Origin: Desulfobacterium sp.
Lineage (GTDB): Bacteria > Desulfobacterota > Desulfobacteria > Desulfobacterales > Desulfobacteraceae
Assembly (NCBI GenBank): GCA_016342325.1
Contig: JAEINR010000032.1
Coordinates: forward strand, 1-54,855
Direction: 5' to 3'
Length of the DNA: 54,855 nt
This document shows, in pieces, positions 1-6,525 of this stretch. The translations under genes and the position numbers were made by a program. Each line of letters starts with the position of its first letter. Within the stretch, counting starts at the first letter, position 1. The notes under the pieces were generated by a model. It was not told the DNA's origin. It ran no database searches and was given only the letters and a program-made list of their open reading frames with translations.

Positions 1-712
1 CCTTGATATCGGCCAGGGCCTTGGACAGGAACCCTTTCTCGGCGGTGAGATCGCCCTCGGTGGTCGCCTGGGCTTGCTTTTGGGCTTGTCTTGATGCCTC
101 TACATTCCCCAGGGCGGCAAGCCGATCTTTAGCATCCTGGAGCGCACGGGATTCTTGGAGCGCAGAACCGTTCAAGGTGTTGCAACATTGTTTTGACGTG
201 TCGGCGTAGACTGCGAACCGGTCCAAGCGCAAGAACTCCACGAACAACGCCTTTAACTGTCCGGTGGTCAGTTTCGAGAATTTAACGGCGTCCTGGGCAC
301 AGAACACAGAGTTATAAAACAATGTTGATGATCCACAAAGGGCCTTTATGTATGCGTCATACTCGCTGACTTTCCCCTTCACCTGGGGAACATCATTCTT
401 CCATATGAAACCTTCGCTTTTGCCGGTTTCAGCGTCCAGTTTTATCAGTGTCCGGTACCGGTCCCCATTGAGCAAGAACAGCTTATCAATGAAGGAGTCT
501 CTCAGGTAGAAATGAGAGCTTAAAGTCCCCTTCCTAGATACCAGGCCCCGGAAGGGAGAGAAGAACTCCAACAGCGTAGTTTTCCCGTAACCGTTCGGAC
601 CAGACAGCCCTATCAATCCCGTCAAGTTGGACAGGTCAAGGTTGATCTCCTCGGCACCCATGTCTTTTTGGAATCCTATCGCACCCCGGATATGTACACT
701 TAACATTTTCAT
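1..712 (-). CDS. sbcC: SbcC/Rad50-like exonuclease ATPase subunit, N-terminal part (runs off window)
   Basis: About 237 codons are visible, read from ATG at 712 (RBS GGGAGAG) to the left edge, so the 3' part is outside the window. The N-terminus has the Rad50/SbcC ATPase plan: a short beta start, Walker A GPNGYGKTT at about residues 38-46, then a Q-loop-like FCAQDAVKF at about residue 150, followed by Gln/Ala-rich sequence that looks like the start of a coiled coil. SbcC with SbcD forms a DNA end and hairpin nuclease; phage homologues (T4 gp46/gp47 type) resect ends for recombination-dependent replication. The start codon overlaps the stop of the SbcD gene in an ATGA, so the two are translationally coupled. 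Family assignment is firm; phage-specific role is inferred. Confidence 0.88.
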   Translation of the reverse strand, partial: MKMLSVHIRGAIGFQKDMGAEEINLDLSNLTGLIGLSGPNGYGKTTLLEFFSPFRGLVSRKGTLSSHFYLRDSFIDKLFLLNGDRYRTLIKLDAETGKSEGFIWKNDVPQVKGKVSEYDAYIKALCGSSTLFYNSVFCAQDAVKFSKLTTGQLKALFVEFLRLDRFAVYADTSKQCCNTLNGSALQESRALQDAKDRLAALGNVEASRQAQKQAQATTEGDLTAEKGFLSKALADIK

Positions 713-1917
713 CCCACTCTCCCTCCTACTTCTGCAACAACTTCCTCTGGATTCATGCTTTCCAGCATCTTAATCTTATCGATAACTCCCGCCGGTAACT
801 CTTCCTCTCTCAATTCCGACATGCTACGGAATTTATCCAGGAGAGACACGGCCTCAATGATCGTTACAGCCCGGACTGTTTCCCTTGGGACAAGGGTGAA
901 ATGGATATCCACACTCTCCGCACCCCGTTGTAACAAGGCTTCTTCCATCTTTTGCGGATCCACCTGGGGCCTTTCATCCTGCCATAGCTTTAAGTCGATT
1001 TTGATGTGCTTGCCTTTGACATCTTTGTCCTCACCAATGGGAGATATAGCCTTACCCGTGAAATCGTCCTCCCATTTTTCGAGGACCCTGGTCGGCACCA
1101 GGACGAACCGAGATTCTTTGAGGTCCCAAACCTCGGCACGAGCCTTTTCAAGGCCATGGAGGTAAAAGCCCTTTTCCTCCAGTTCTCCAAAGTCCTTCCG
1201 GTAGATGGAACCGGAATAAAAAATGTTGTGCTTGATCTGCTGGGCCATGTGAATATGTCCCAGGCAAATGACCGTTGCGTTTGCCCTGGCAAGCTGATCC
1301 TCGCTTACTTCAATGTCCCGCCCTACGAGTTGCTGGGTCTCGGAGATCGAGGAGCCCCTGACCTGGAAATGTCCGGAAAGGATATGTGGGCAATCGTATT
1401 GAGACGCTATGACCCCGAAAGAGCCCAGGATATAGCCCAAGACTTCGGACACCTCTGCATCCGTTTTTGCAATGGATCCATCCATGCTGAAATGTTCTTT
1501 TGTCGGTGTGGGGACCTGGGTGATGATGGCCGTGACTTTCTCACCCGGTGGGACACCGTCAACCGGATAGAGATGCTTGTTAATCAGGAACAGTTGTTCC
1601 GGCCTGCTGGAGACGTGGACCTGATACCGGCCTTTGACATATTCTAAAATCTCGGCCGAACGGCCATCATGGGAGTGGGTCCCAATAATGATACAGACAG
1701 GAGCGATGTTTGCCAATTCCGATACCTGACGAAAAATGGTCCTGGAGGATAAGGTGTCAAGTTTCAAGTTCTGAGAATTTGTGATATCCCCAGAGATAAC
1801 AATTATGTCCGGAAGGGCTATTTTTGCCTCACAAATTAGGGCATCGACACATTTCGCTATTTCGTCATGGTCCTTGTCATTATAGTGCCAGTCTGCGGTG
1901 TGCAGGACGTTAACCAT
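709..1917 (-). CDS. sbcD: SbcD/Mre11-like nuclease subunit
   Basis: A 402-residue calcineurin-like phosphoesterase. All metal-binding motifs are in order: ADWH near the N-terminus, ISGDITN, GTHSHDG (a GNHD variant in which the usual Asn is Thr), SGHF and LGHIHM. The protein opens directly with MVNVLHTADWH, the usual SbcD beginning. I start it at ATG 1917, which has a GGAG box eight bases upstream, although the frame is open to 2001. It overlaps the end of the upstream gene by eight bases and its stop overlaps sbcC, so the three genes are one leftward operon. It should act as the endonuclease and 3'-5' exonuclease half of the SbcCD complex in phage recombination. The Thr for Asn change is worth noting but many SbcD-like proteins vary there. 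Confidence 0.88.
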   Translation of the reverse strand: MVNVLHTADWHYNDKDHDEIAKCVDALICEAKIALPDIIVISGDITNSQNLKLDTLSSRTIFRQVSELANIAPVCIIIGTHSHDGRSAEILEYVKGRYQVHVSSRPEQLFLINKHLYPVDGVPPGEKVTAIITQVPTPTKEHFSMDGSIAKTDAEVSEVLGYILGSFGVIASQYDCPHILSGHFQVRGSSISETQQLVGRDIEVSEDQLARANATVICLGHIHMAQQIKHNIFYSGSIYRKDFGELEEKGFYLHGLEKARAEVWDLKESRFVLVPTRVLEKWEDDFTGKAISPIGEDKDVKGKHIKIDLKLWQDERPQVDPQKMEEALLQRGAESVDIHFTLVPRETVRAVTIIEAVSLLDKFRSMSELREEELPAGVIDKIKMLESMNPEEVVAEVGGRVG

Positions 1918-2932
1918 TCGTGTTCTCCAGTTTTTTGAGACTGACGACCAAATGGTCGTAAAATTCGAGTCTTTTATGTTTAGATAATTGATCAGGACCA
2001 AGCACCTCAGCTTTTCTGCAAAAGTCCTTGATGTCGTAACCTGCTTTCTCGGCGAATTGAATTAAGATAGCCCCTTGAGTCTGGGCATCATATGGAATGA
2101 ATTGTTCACGTTCTGTAGGGACATTGTCTTCTACGGGCTTATTCTCTTTTTTTGGTTCGTCCTCCACGATCACTCCTACAACCTCAGTGACTTCGGAGTT
2201 ATAATATGGCAATGCCTTTACTGGGGGACTATTCGCCCCATAAAGACAGCCCATCCGCTGTTCTTCGGTTCTAAGGAGGAGCGTTTTTACATCGGAATTT
2301 GTGTAATCCAAAACGAATCGAACTATTAAGAAAGGGATTCCCACAATGGACATCTTGTTGGGATATTCGCCTTTAACGCCTAAGAGAGCACGGAGGACCC
2401 TTGCTTTCGCCCCAGATTCGGCACGGGTACGCTTTGTTCTTCTCTTCTGGATCATATCTCTGTGAGTACAGTAAGCAACCCAATCAGCAAATTGAATGTC
2501 ACTCTTTTTTGCGTGTTTCTCCCATGTCCTTTTTCTGAGATAACCGGCACGGGTTTCTTCTTCCACAATTTTAAAATCGATGTCGTAATCGGCTTGAACC
2601 GGGAATGGCCTACCATCATTCTTAATGACGGAGGCAACGGCTCTATAGGCGACATAGTCGTCATCTGAACGATCATCTATCCTGCATGAATAATCAGGGC
2701 TCCACTCGATTCCAGCGGCGTTCCCTAACCTCACAAGCCCAGTAAATTTAATCCTGATTTTTCCATCCGAGACATAAACGTCATCATCAGAAAGTTCTAT
2801 CTGTTCTATAATTGGTTTGTGGAAACTGATGTTGCTTAGGCTTGATGGCTGGTAGACAAGAGCCCCTCTTGATTTTTCATCATCAAGAAAATCTTGCATC
2901 TTTTGTGTTGATTCGAACTCCGGGATTTCCAT
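1910..2932 (-). CDS. Uncharacterised recombination-operon protein, possible ssDNA-annealing protein
   Basis: About 340 residues from ATG 2932 (MEIPEFES). The frame stays open upstream to a TTG at 3172, which would add 80 residues; the first about 39 of those resemble the second half of a DNA-binding HTH (see 3163). I prefer 2932 because the added stretch is poor in protein character after residue 39 and a TTGAAC / TACAAT promoter-like pair lies between. The body has an acidic N-terminus, a central basic stretch with RRTKRTRAESGAKARVL, then an acidic linker and a helical C-terminal domain. I do not recognise the family. Position directly before SbcD and SbcC suggests a partner such as an annealing protein, since phages often pair an exonuclease with one. 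That function is inference only. Confidence 0.5.
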   Translation of the reverse strand: MEIPEFESTQKMQDFLDDEKSRGALVYQPSSLSNISFHKPIIEQIELSDDDVYVSDGKIRIKFTGLVRLGNAAGIEWSPDYSCRIDDRSDDDYVAYRAVASVIKNDGRPFPVQADYDIDFKIVEEETRAGYLRKRTWEKHAKKSDIQFADWVAYCTHRDMIQKRRTKRTRAESGAKARVLRALLGVKGEYPNKMSIVGIPFLIVRFVLDYTNSDVKTLLLRTEEQRMGCLYGANSPPVKALPYYNSEVTEVVGVIVEDEPKKENKPVEDNVPTEREQFIPYDAQTQGAILIQFAEKAGYDIKDFCRKAEVLGPDQLSKHKRLEFYDHLVVSLKKLENTNG

Positions 2933-3162
2933 ACTCGACTCTTTTAATGATCTGGATGAATAATTTTGTGGTGCCCTGGGCCAGGGTTTGTAAGTTGACG
3001 GGCTCAAAAGCCAAGCATTTACTTTTAAGTATTGTAACGATAAGGAACAATAATGGTTCAATATCCCGTCGCAAACAGAGTCAAAGGTTGGCCCAGGGCT
3101 GATTTTAACGAATGGTTGCCGGTTTTTTAAGACCGCCGACACGGTCTGGTTTGATACACGCA

Positions 3163-3246
3163 TGGAATACAATTTTACATAAAAAAGGTCCCTTGTTTGC
3201 GCTGAACAGCGTTAATATTTACGTTCTCTCTATCCAATGTTTTCAT
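3163..3246 (-). other. Candidate slippage-linked start of an HTH segment (copy 1; copy 2 at 3795-3878)
   Basis: Downstream of the terminator an ATG at 3246 opens a 23-codon frame (MKTLDRENVN...) ending with a run of six T just before ATG TAA. Moving back one base at the T run joins it to the frame reading YVKLYSMRVSNQ and on into a segment with the look of a LacI-type recognition helix (VSNQTVSAVLKNR, then ISPGPTFDSV). Either there is ribosomal or transcriptional slippage, or this is a decayed or separate start. No good Shine-Dalgarno is visible before 3246. Confidence 0.3.
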
Positions 3247-3326
3247 CTTTTTTTTTCGGCCTACACCTCTTCTTTTTTTGATCAAGAAAAAAATCTTTTT
3301 AAGTTCGATTTTGAATCCGATCCCCC

Positions 3327-3371
3327 AAAAAAAGGAGGAAGGGAACCGACCCCTCCCCTCCTTTTTTTTTG
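3327..3371. terminator. Bidirectional terminator after HTH gene (copy 1)
   Basis: A run of A, a GGAGGAAGGG arm, a short loop, a CCCTCCCCTCC arm and a run of T make a hairpin with T tracts on both strands. It sits right after the stop of the chimeric HTH gene. An identical element is at 3959-4003 after the intact HTH gene. Confidence 0.75.
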
Positions 3372-3393
3372 AGAGACATCTTTTGATCAGCGA

Positions 3394-3795
3394 TTAGGTT
3401 TCTTCATCGAGTTTTATTAAATAAGCAGCCACATCAACCCCTTTGCGTGACAAGGATGCAAAACGTTTTTTTACCTCAGAGTCCCCATAAAAGTTTTTTT
3501 CATGAAGTTCATTCATTTCATCCTCAGATAACTCAGGGATGTTCTTCTTCAACTCCGCCACAGTGACAACTCCTCCACCAATAAACGATGCTAAAACCTT
3601 CTCATTGATTGGTACCTTATGTTTTTCATAGTTTCTGATTTCGCTCAACCGGCTAGGATGCACACCAAGTTTCTTGGCAAGCTCAACATTCAATATCCCG
3701 TCGCAAACAGAGTCAAAGGTTGGCCCAGGGCTGATTTTAACGAATGGTTGCCGGTTTTTTAAGACCGCCGACACGGTCTGGTTTGATACACGCAT
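3394..3795 (-). CDS. Chimeric HTH protein created by tandem duplication
   Basis: Open from TTG 3804 or ATG 3795. The first about 36-39 residues (MRVSNQTVSAVLKNR... to DGILN) are identical to the segment upstream of the 1910-2932 gene. From VELAKKLG on, the remaining 97 residues are identical to the C-terminal part of the repressor at 4026-4412. The joint falls exactly at the duplication boundary (3689/3690) and is in frame. The product would keep the repressor's XRE-like helix (KKLGVHPSRLSEIRNYEKHK) and its C-terminal domain, but replace its first helix with another HTH-like segment. It has no promoter of its own that I can see apart from whatever lies in the duplicated gap, and a terminator separates it from the upstream copy. 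It may be expressed weakly or be a by-product. Confidence 0.55.
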   Translation of the reverse strand: MRVSNQTVSAVLKNRQPFVKISPGPTFDSVCDGILNVELAKKLGVHPSRLSEIRNYEKHKVPINEKVLASFIGGGVVTVAELKKNIPELSEDEMNELHEKNFYGDSEVKKRFASLSRKGVDVAAYLIKLDEET

Positions 3796-4321
3796 GGAAT
3801 ACAATTTTACATAAAAAAGGTCCCTTGTTTGCGCTGAACAGCGTTAATATTTACGTTCTCTCTATCCAATGTTTTCATCTTTTTTTTTCGGCCTACACCT
3901 CTTCTTTTTTTGATCAAGAAAAAAATCTTTTTAAGTTCGATTTTGAATCCGATCCCCCAAAAAAAGGAGGAAGGGAACCGACCCCTCCCCTCCTTTTTTT
4001 TTGAGAGACATCTTTTGATCAGCGATTAGGTTTCTTCATCGAGTTTTATTAAATAAGCAGCCACATCAACCCCTTTGCGTGACAAGGATGCAAAACGTTT
4101 TTTTACCTCAGAGTCCCCATAAAAGTTTTTTTCATGAAGTTCATTCATTTCATCCTCAGATAACTCAGGGATGTTCTTCTTCAACTCCGCCACAGTGACA
4201 ACTCCTCCACCAATAAACGATGCTAAAACCTTCTCATTGATTGGTACCTTATGTTTTTCATAGTTTCTGATTTCGCTCAACCGGCTAGGATGCACACCAA
4301 GTTTCTTGGCAAGCTCAACAT
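3690..4321. repeat. 632-bp tandem duplication, copy 2
   Basis: Second unit of the same duplication. Its right boundary (4321/4322) lies within the intact repressor gene at the codons preceding VELAKKLG. Undoing the duplication leaves one intact repressor and one copy of the downstream N-terminal HTH-like segment, so the ancestral order can be read directly from the sequence. Confidence 0.93.
3959..4003. terminator. Bidirectional terminator after HTH repressor (copy 2)
   Basis: Same hairpin as at 3327-3371: GGAGGAAGGG pairs imperfectly with CCCTCCCCTCC, flanked by A and T runs. It ends the repressor transcript started at the 4452-4480 promoter, so the repressor is probably monocistronic. Confidence 0.75.
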
Positions 4322-4412
4322 CCAACCACCCATCGTTCTTAAACTCCTGTATCTTTTGTGCAAAATAAACTGTTACCTTTGCGTAAAATGCTTTTTTTTG
4401 TGCCTTTCGCAT
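4026..4412 (-). CDS. XRE-family HTH transcriptional regulator (candidate phage repressor)
   Basis: 128 residues from ATG 4412, chosen because GAGAGGGG lies just before it; the frame is open to 4451. N-terminal region is basic and helical; the HTH is around ELAKKLGVHPSRLSEIRNYEKH, the XRE/Cro pattern of a conserved Gly before the recognition helix. The C-terminal half is charged and helical (VKKRFASLSRKGVDVAAYL) with no LexA-type protease Ser/Lys visible, so it is not a self-cleaving CI. It has a strong leftward promoter and its own terminator, and faces a rightward gene across about 280 bp. That arrangement is typical of an immunity or copy-control switch. Which operator it binds is unknown; dyads at 4528 lie nearby. 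Confidence 0.7.
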   Translation of the reverse strand: MRKAQKKAFYAKVTVYFAQKIQEFKNDGWLDVELAKKLGVHPSRLSEIRNYEKHKVPINEKVLASFIGGGVVTVAELKKNIPELSEDEMNELHEKNFYGDSEVKKRFASLSRKGVDVAAYLIKLDEET

Positions 4413-4451
4413 GACCCCTCTCTGGATTAAGTGTTTTCCCGTTAAGGGCAT

Positions 4452-4480
4452 ATATTAGCTCCCCCAGAATCAGCTGTCAA
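4452..4480 (-). promoter_or_regulatory. Sigma-70 promoter for the HTH repressor
   Basis: On the minus strand TTGACA (4480-4475), a 17-base spacer, then TAATAT (4457-4452). Near-consensus. The start point would be near 4445, giving a leader of about 30 bases before ATG 4412. Confidence 0.8.
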
Positions 4481-4527
4481 GGGCCTTCAAAAAAAAATCC
4501 TCATAAATTCTATATCCATTCGCTCTG

Positions 4528-4580
4528 GATTCGATTTAGAATCTTTTCTCTTGACATTCCTACTTTTCCCAGGCATTTAT
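4528..4580 (+). promoter_or_regulatory. Operator-like dyad followed by rightward promoter
   Basis: GATTCGATTTAGAATC (4528-4543) is an inverted repeat with five-base arms. Eight bases further comes TTGACA (4551-4556). The -10 is poor (ATTTAT near 4575, 18-base spacer), which would fit a promoter needing an activator. It points to the gene at 4694. Confidence 0.45.
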
Positions 4581-4591
4581 GTGGCGTCATG

Positions 4592-4635
4592 CAGCCAGGG
4601 CAGCGGGACACACGGGTTTTCCGCTGCCCTGGCTG
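4592..4635 (+). other. Perfect 15-bp stem-loop in leader of the 4694 gene
   Basis: Arms CAGCCAGGGCAGCGG (4592-4606) and its exact reverse complement (4621-4635) around a 14-base loop. There is no T run on either strand, so it is not a classic terminator. It lies between the promoter-like TTGACA and the RBS, and also inside the repressor/4694 divergent region. Confidence 0.75.
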
Positions 4636-4693
4636 TGTTTGAAGGACTTTGCTTATGTCTGATAAAACTTTACGAGACGGGGAAGATTAAAAG

Positions 4694-5152
4694 ATGAAAA
4701 GTATAAACGTTATGACAACCGAGGGATCCTTTCGGTTCCAAGGCAAGCATCGGCCCGAAATGGAAAAGCCCAATTGGCATTACTACGAAACGGATAAAGG
4801 GGAAATCTTTCATTTTCGGAAAGAACACATGGTTGCTGTGCTTGAAGGAGATGTAAAAAAAAACCTGGAAGGGGACCAGAAAATGGAACAACCAGAAAAT
4901 GGGAAAGATGAAGGCTTCGAACAATTCATGGCATCGTTACTGAAGGCTCTTGAGGGGCCAGGGAAAGAGATAGGTATCGACGGCATCGAAGAATTATTCA
5001 AATGTTCGTCCAAGTCTATTATTGAGGCGGGACTCTTGAGCAAGGATGGCGCAGAGACGTGGAGAATCACGATTGAAAGAGTCTCCGAGTCAGCGGACGA
5101 GCCAGCGGACCCTGAACAGGAGTCAGCAGAGCCCGAACAAATGGAATCATAA
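4694..5152 (+). CDS. Acidic hypothetical protein, divergent from the repressor
   Basis: 152 residues, ATG 4694 with GGGGAAG nine bases upstream. The N-terminal 60 residues look like a small folded domain (FRFQGKHRPEMEKPNWHYYETDKGEIFHFRKEHMVAVL); the middle is helical (EGFEQFMASLLKALEGPG... FKCSSKSIIEAGLL) and the last 20 residues are a Glu/Pro/Ala-rich acidic tail (EPADPEQESAEPEQ). I do not recognise the family. It is the only rightward gene in the left half and sits opposite the repressor, the place of a cro or antirepressor gene, but it has no HTH that I can see. An acidic tail could mark a DNA mimic or protein-binding partner; that is speculation. It converges on the 5181-6521 gene with only 28 bp between. 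Confidence 0.65.
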   Translation: MKSINVMTTEGSFRFQGKHRPEMEKPNWHYYETDKGEIFHFRKEHMVAVLEGDVKKNLEGDQKMEQPENGKDEGFEQFMASLLKALEGPGKEIGIDGIEELFKCSSKSIIEAGLLSKDGAETWRITIERVSESADEPADPEQESAEPEQMES

Positions 5153-5180
5153 TCTTCCCCAGTACTGACAGGATGACGGC

Positions 5181-6521
5181 CTACTCCGCATTCTGCCAGT
5201 ATCTCTTCAACCTCTTCGCCAGCCTGGAATCCATCCGCTTCTTTTTCTCGTACATGGCAATGGACGTTGTCATCATAGCCGTGGGGCGTTCCTTCCCGTC
5301 TTTTATCTCCTTCACAGCCAGGATTACGGCATCCTCGTTGTCCAGGAACTCTAAAAAAGCCTCTTCATCTGCCAGTTCTTGCTCTCTTTGCCGGATTTTC
5401 TTTTTGGCATTCAAAGCCTGCTCTTTGATCTCAAGAGATTTTGCCGCTGCGGCCACATCCTCTGTCTCTAAACGGGCTTTTATCTCTTCCGGGTACTCGA
5501 ACCCTTCGGGACGGTTCATCCCGCCCTTAACGGTAATAATCTTGAAGATAACGCTTACAGGCTTACGTGAGTTTTTTACAGACGAGTCGAACTCGCCCTT
5601 CTGGAGGTTCTTCATGATGAACTCGGGGGAGAGGTCATGGTCATTCATCCATTCTTGGACCTGGATAAACGATAATTCTTGTTTCTTCCAAAAATCAGAA
5701 TTTTCGAGATAGTAAGTTAGTTTAGATATAGAACTTACTAACTTACTATTATAAGAGCTGTTCTCTGACAGACTGGGTATAGACCCTGTACTGGGTACTG
5801 GACCCTGACTGGGTATAGACTGGGTACTGGGTATAGACTGGGTACTGGGCATAGACTGGGTACTGGACCCGGTACTGGGTACTTTTTCAATTTGGATTTC
5901 GGTGTTCAAGCGATATGGACATATCCTATAAACAGGGTCATAATCTCCAATTTCTATGACCTTAAACTTTTTAAATTTTATAATTGCTTTCTTGATGGTG
6001 TGCGCTGAAATGCCCGTTTGACGGGATATCTCCCCTTTATTGAAATATCCCGTAAAGCCATTTCCTAAAAACCAATTGTAAATAAGTTGTTGCTTTGGGG
6101 CTAATCGAATACTGGGTACTGAACCTACACTGGGTACAGACTGGATACTGGGTACTATACTGGATACTGGACCCTGATCGGGTACAGACTGGGTACTGGG
6201 TATAGACTGGGTACTGGACCCTGACTGGGTACTGGACCCAATGCTGGGTACTGGACCCTGACTAGACCCTGACTGGTCCCTAACTGGACCCTGACTAGAC
6301 CCTGACTGGTCCCTAACTGGACCCTGACTAGACCCTGACTGGTCCCTAACTGGTCCCTGACTAGACCCTGACTGGGTACAGACTGGACCCTGGCTGGGTA
6401 CTGCCCCTTGATCCCCGAAATTGAAGAGAGTCGATCCCTCATCCTTCTTTTGTTGGCTTGACTCTATGATCCTTTCGGACAAGCCCTTTCTTTTTCTCTC
6501 CTTCTCTCTCTTCGTCATCAT
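5181..6521 (-). CDS. Winged-helix replication/partition protein with embedded DNA repeats
   Basis: 446 residues from ATG 6521, just past the parA stop, with GAGGAAAG upstream; the frame is open to 6563 but that would overlap parA. Order: a basic N-terminus (MTKREKERKRKG), a 100-residue low-complexity stretch of SQGPV/STQS/PSIQS repeats, a winged HTH (about residues 140-210, including NKGEISRQTGISAHTIKKAIIKFKKFKVI), a second low-complexity stretch, then a helical C-terminal domain with WMNDHDLSPEFIMKNL and a charged coiled coil. The wHTH plus C-terminal plan resembles plasmid and phage initiators; pairing with ParA equally suits a centromere-binding ParB analogue. The low-complexity parts are encoded by 11-bp-phased DNA repeats (see 5771 and 6111), reminiscent of lambda O, whose gene contains the origin iterons. 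Function is therefore replication or partition, not settled. Confidence 0.7.
   Translation of the reverse strand: MMTKREKERKRKGLSERIIESSQQKKDEGSTLFNFGDQGAVPSQGPVCTQSGSSQGPVRDQSGSSQGPVRDQSGSSQGPVRDQSGSSQGPVPSIGSSTQSGSSTQSIPSTQSVPDQGPVSSIVPSIQSVPSVGSVPSIRLAPKQQLIYNWFLGNGFTGYFNKGEISRQTGISAHTIKKAIIKFKKFKVIEIGDYDPVYRICPYRLNTEIQIEKVPSTGSSTQSMPSTQSIPSTQSIPSQGPVPSTGSIPSLSENSSYNSKLVSSISKLTYYLENSDFWKKQELSFIQVQEWMNDHDLSPEFIMKNLQKGEFDSSVKNSRKPVSVIFKIITVKGGMNRPEGFEYPEEIKARLETEDVAAAAKSLEIKEQALNAKKKIRQREQELADEEAFLEFLDNEDAVILAVKEIKDGKERPTAMMTTSIAMYEKKKRMDSRLAKRLKRYWQNAE
5771..5883. repeat. ACTGGGTA-type repeats inside the wHTH gene, right of the HTH
   Basis: About 113 bp made almost only of ACTGGGTA, TATAGACTGGGTACTGG and ACTGGACCC words. 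In the gene's frame they encode PSTQSIPSQGPV. Same word set as at 6111-6403, on the other side of the HTH-coding part. Confidence 0.85.
6111..6403. repeat. Iteron-like array inside the wHTH gene, with three perfect 33-bp units
   Basis: Three perfect 33-bp units lie at 6253-6285, 6286-6318 and 6319-6351, with a partial fourth. Each unit is three related 11-mers (TGACTGGTCCC, TAACTGGACCC, TGACTAGACCC type). Outside the units are ACTGGGTA words as at 5771. Eleven bp is one helical turn, so the words would face the same side of the DNA. Encodes SGSSQGPVRDQ repeats. Confidence 0.88.
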
Positions 6522-6525
6522 CGGC

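Larger units (their letters stand above)
3058..3689. repeat. 632-bp tandem duplication, copy 1
   Basis: Bases 3058-3689 are repeated without a difference that I can see at 3690-4321, directly head to tail, with one base of ambiguity at the joint. The unit runs from inside the first codons of the downstream gene, through an A/T-rich gap and a terminator, into the middle of the HTH repressor gene. Perfect identity, including long homopolymer runs, means it is recent, or an assembly product. Confidence 0.93.

Noticed and set aside
4592-4635. Protelomerase target of an N15-like linear plasmid
   Set aside because: The stem has a 14-base non-palindromic loop, and no protelomerase gene is seen.
6253-6351. 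CRISPR array
   Set aside because: Units are contiguous with no spacers and encode part of a protein.
6155-6442. 95-codon frame in another phase through the 33-bp repeats
   Set aside because: 33 is a multiple of three, so any phase without a stop in one unit stays open; lacks an RBS and lies inside the wHTH gene.
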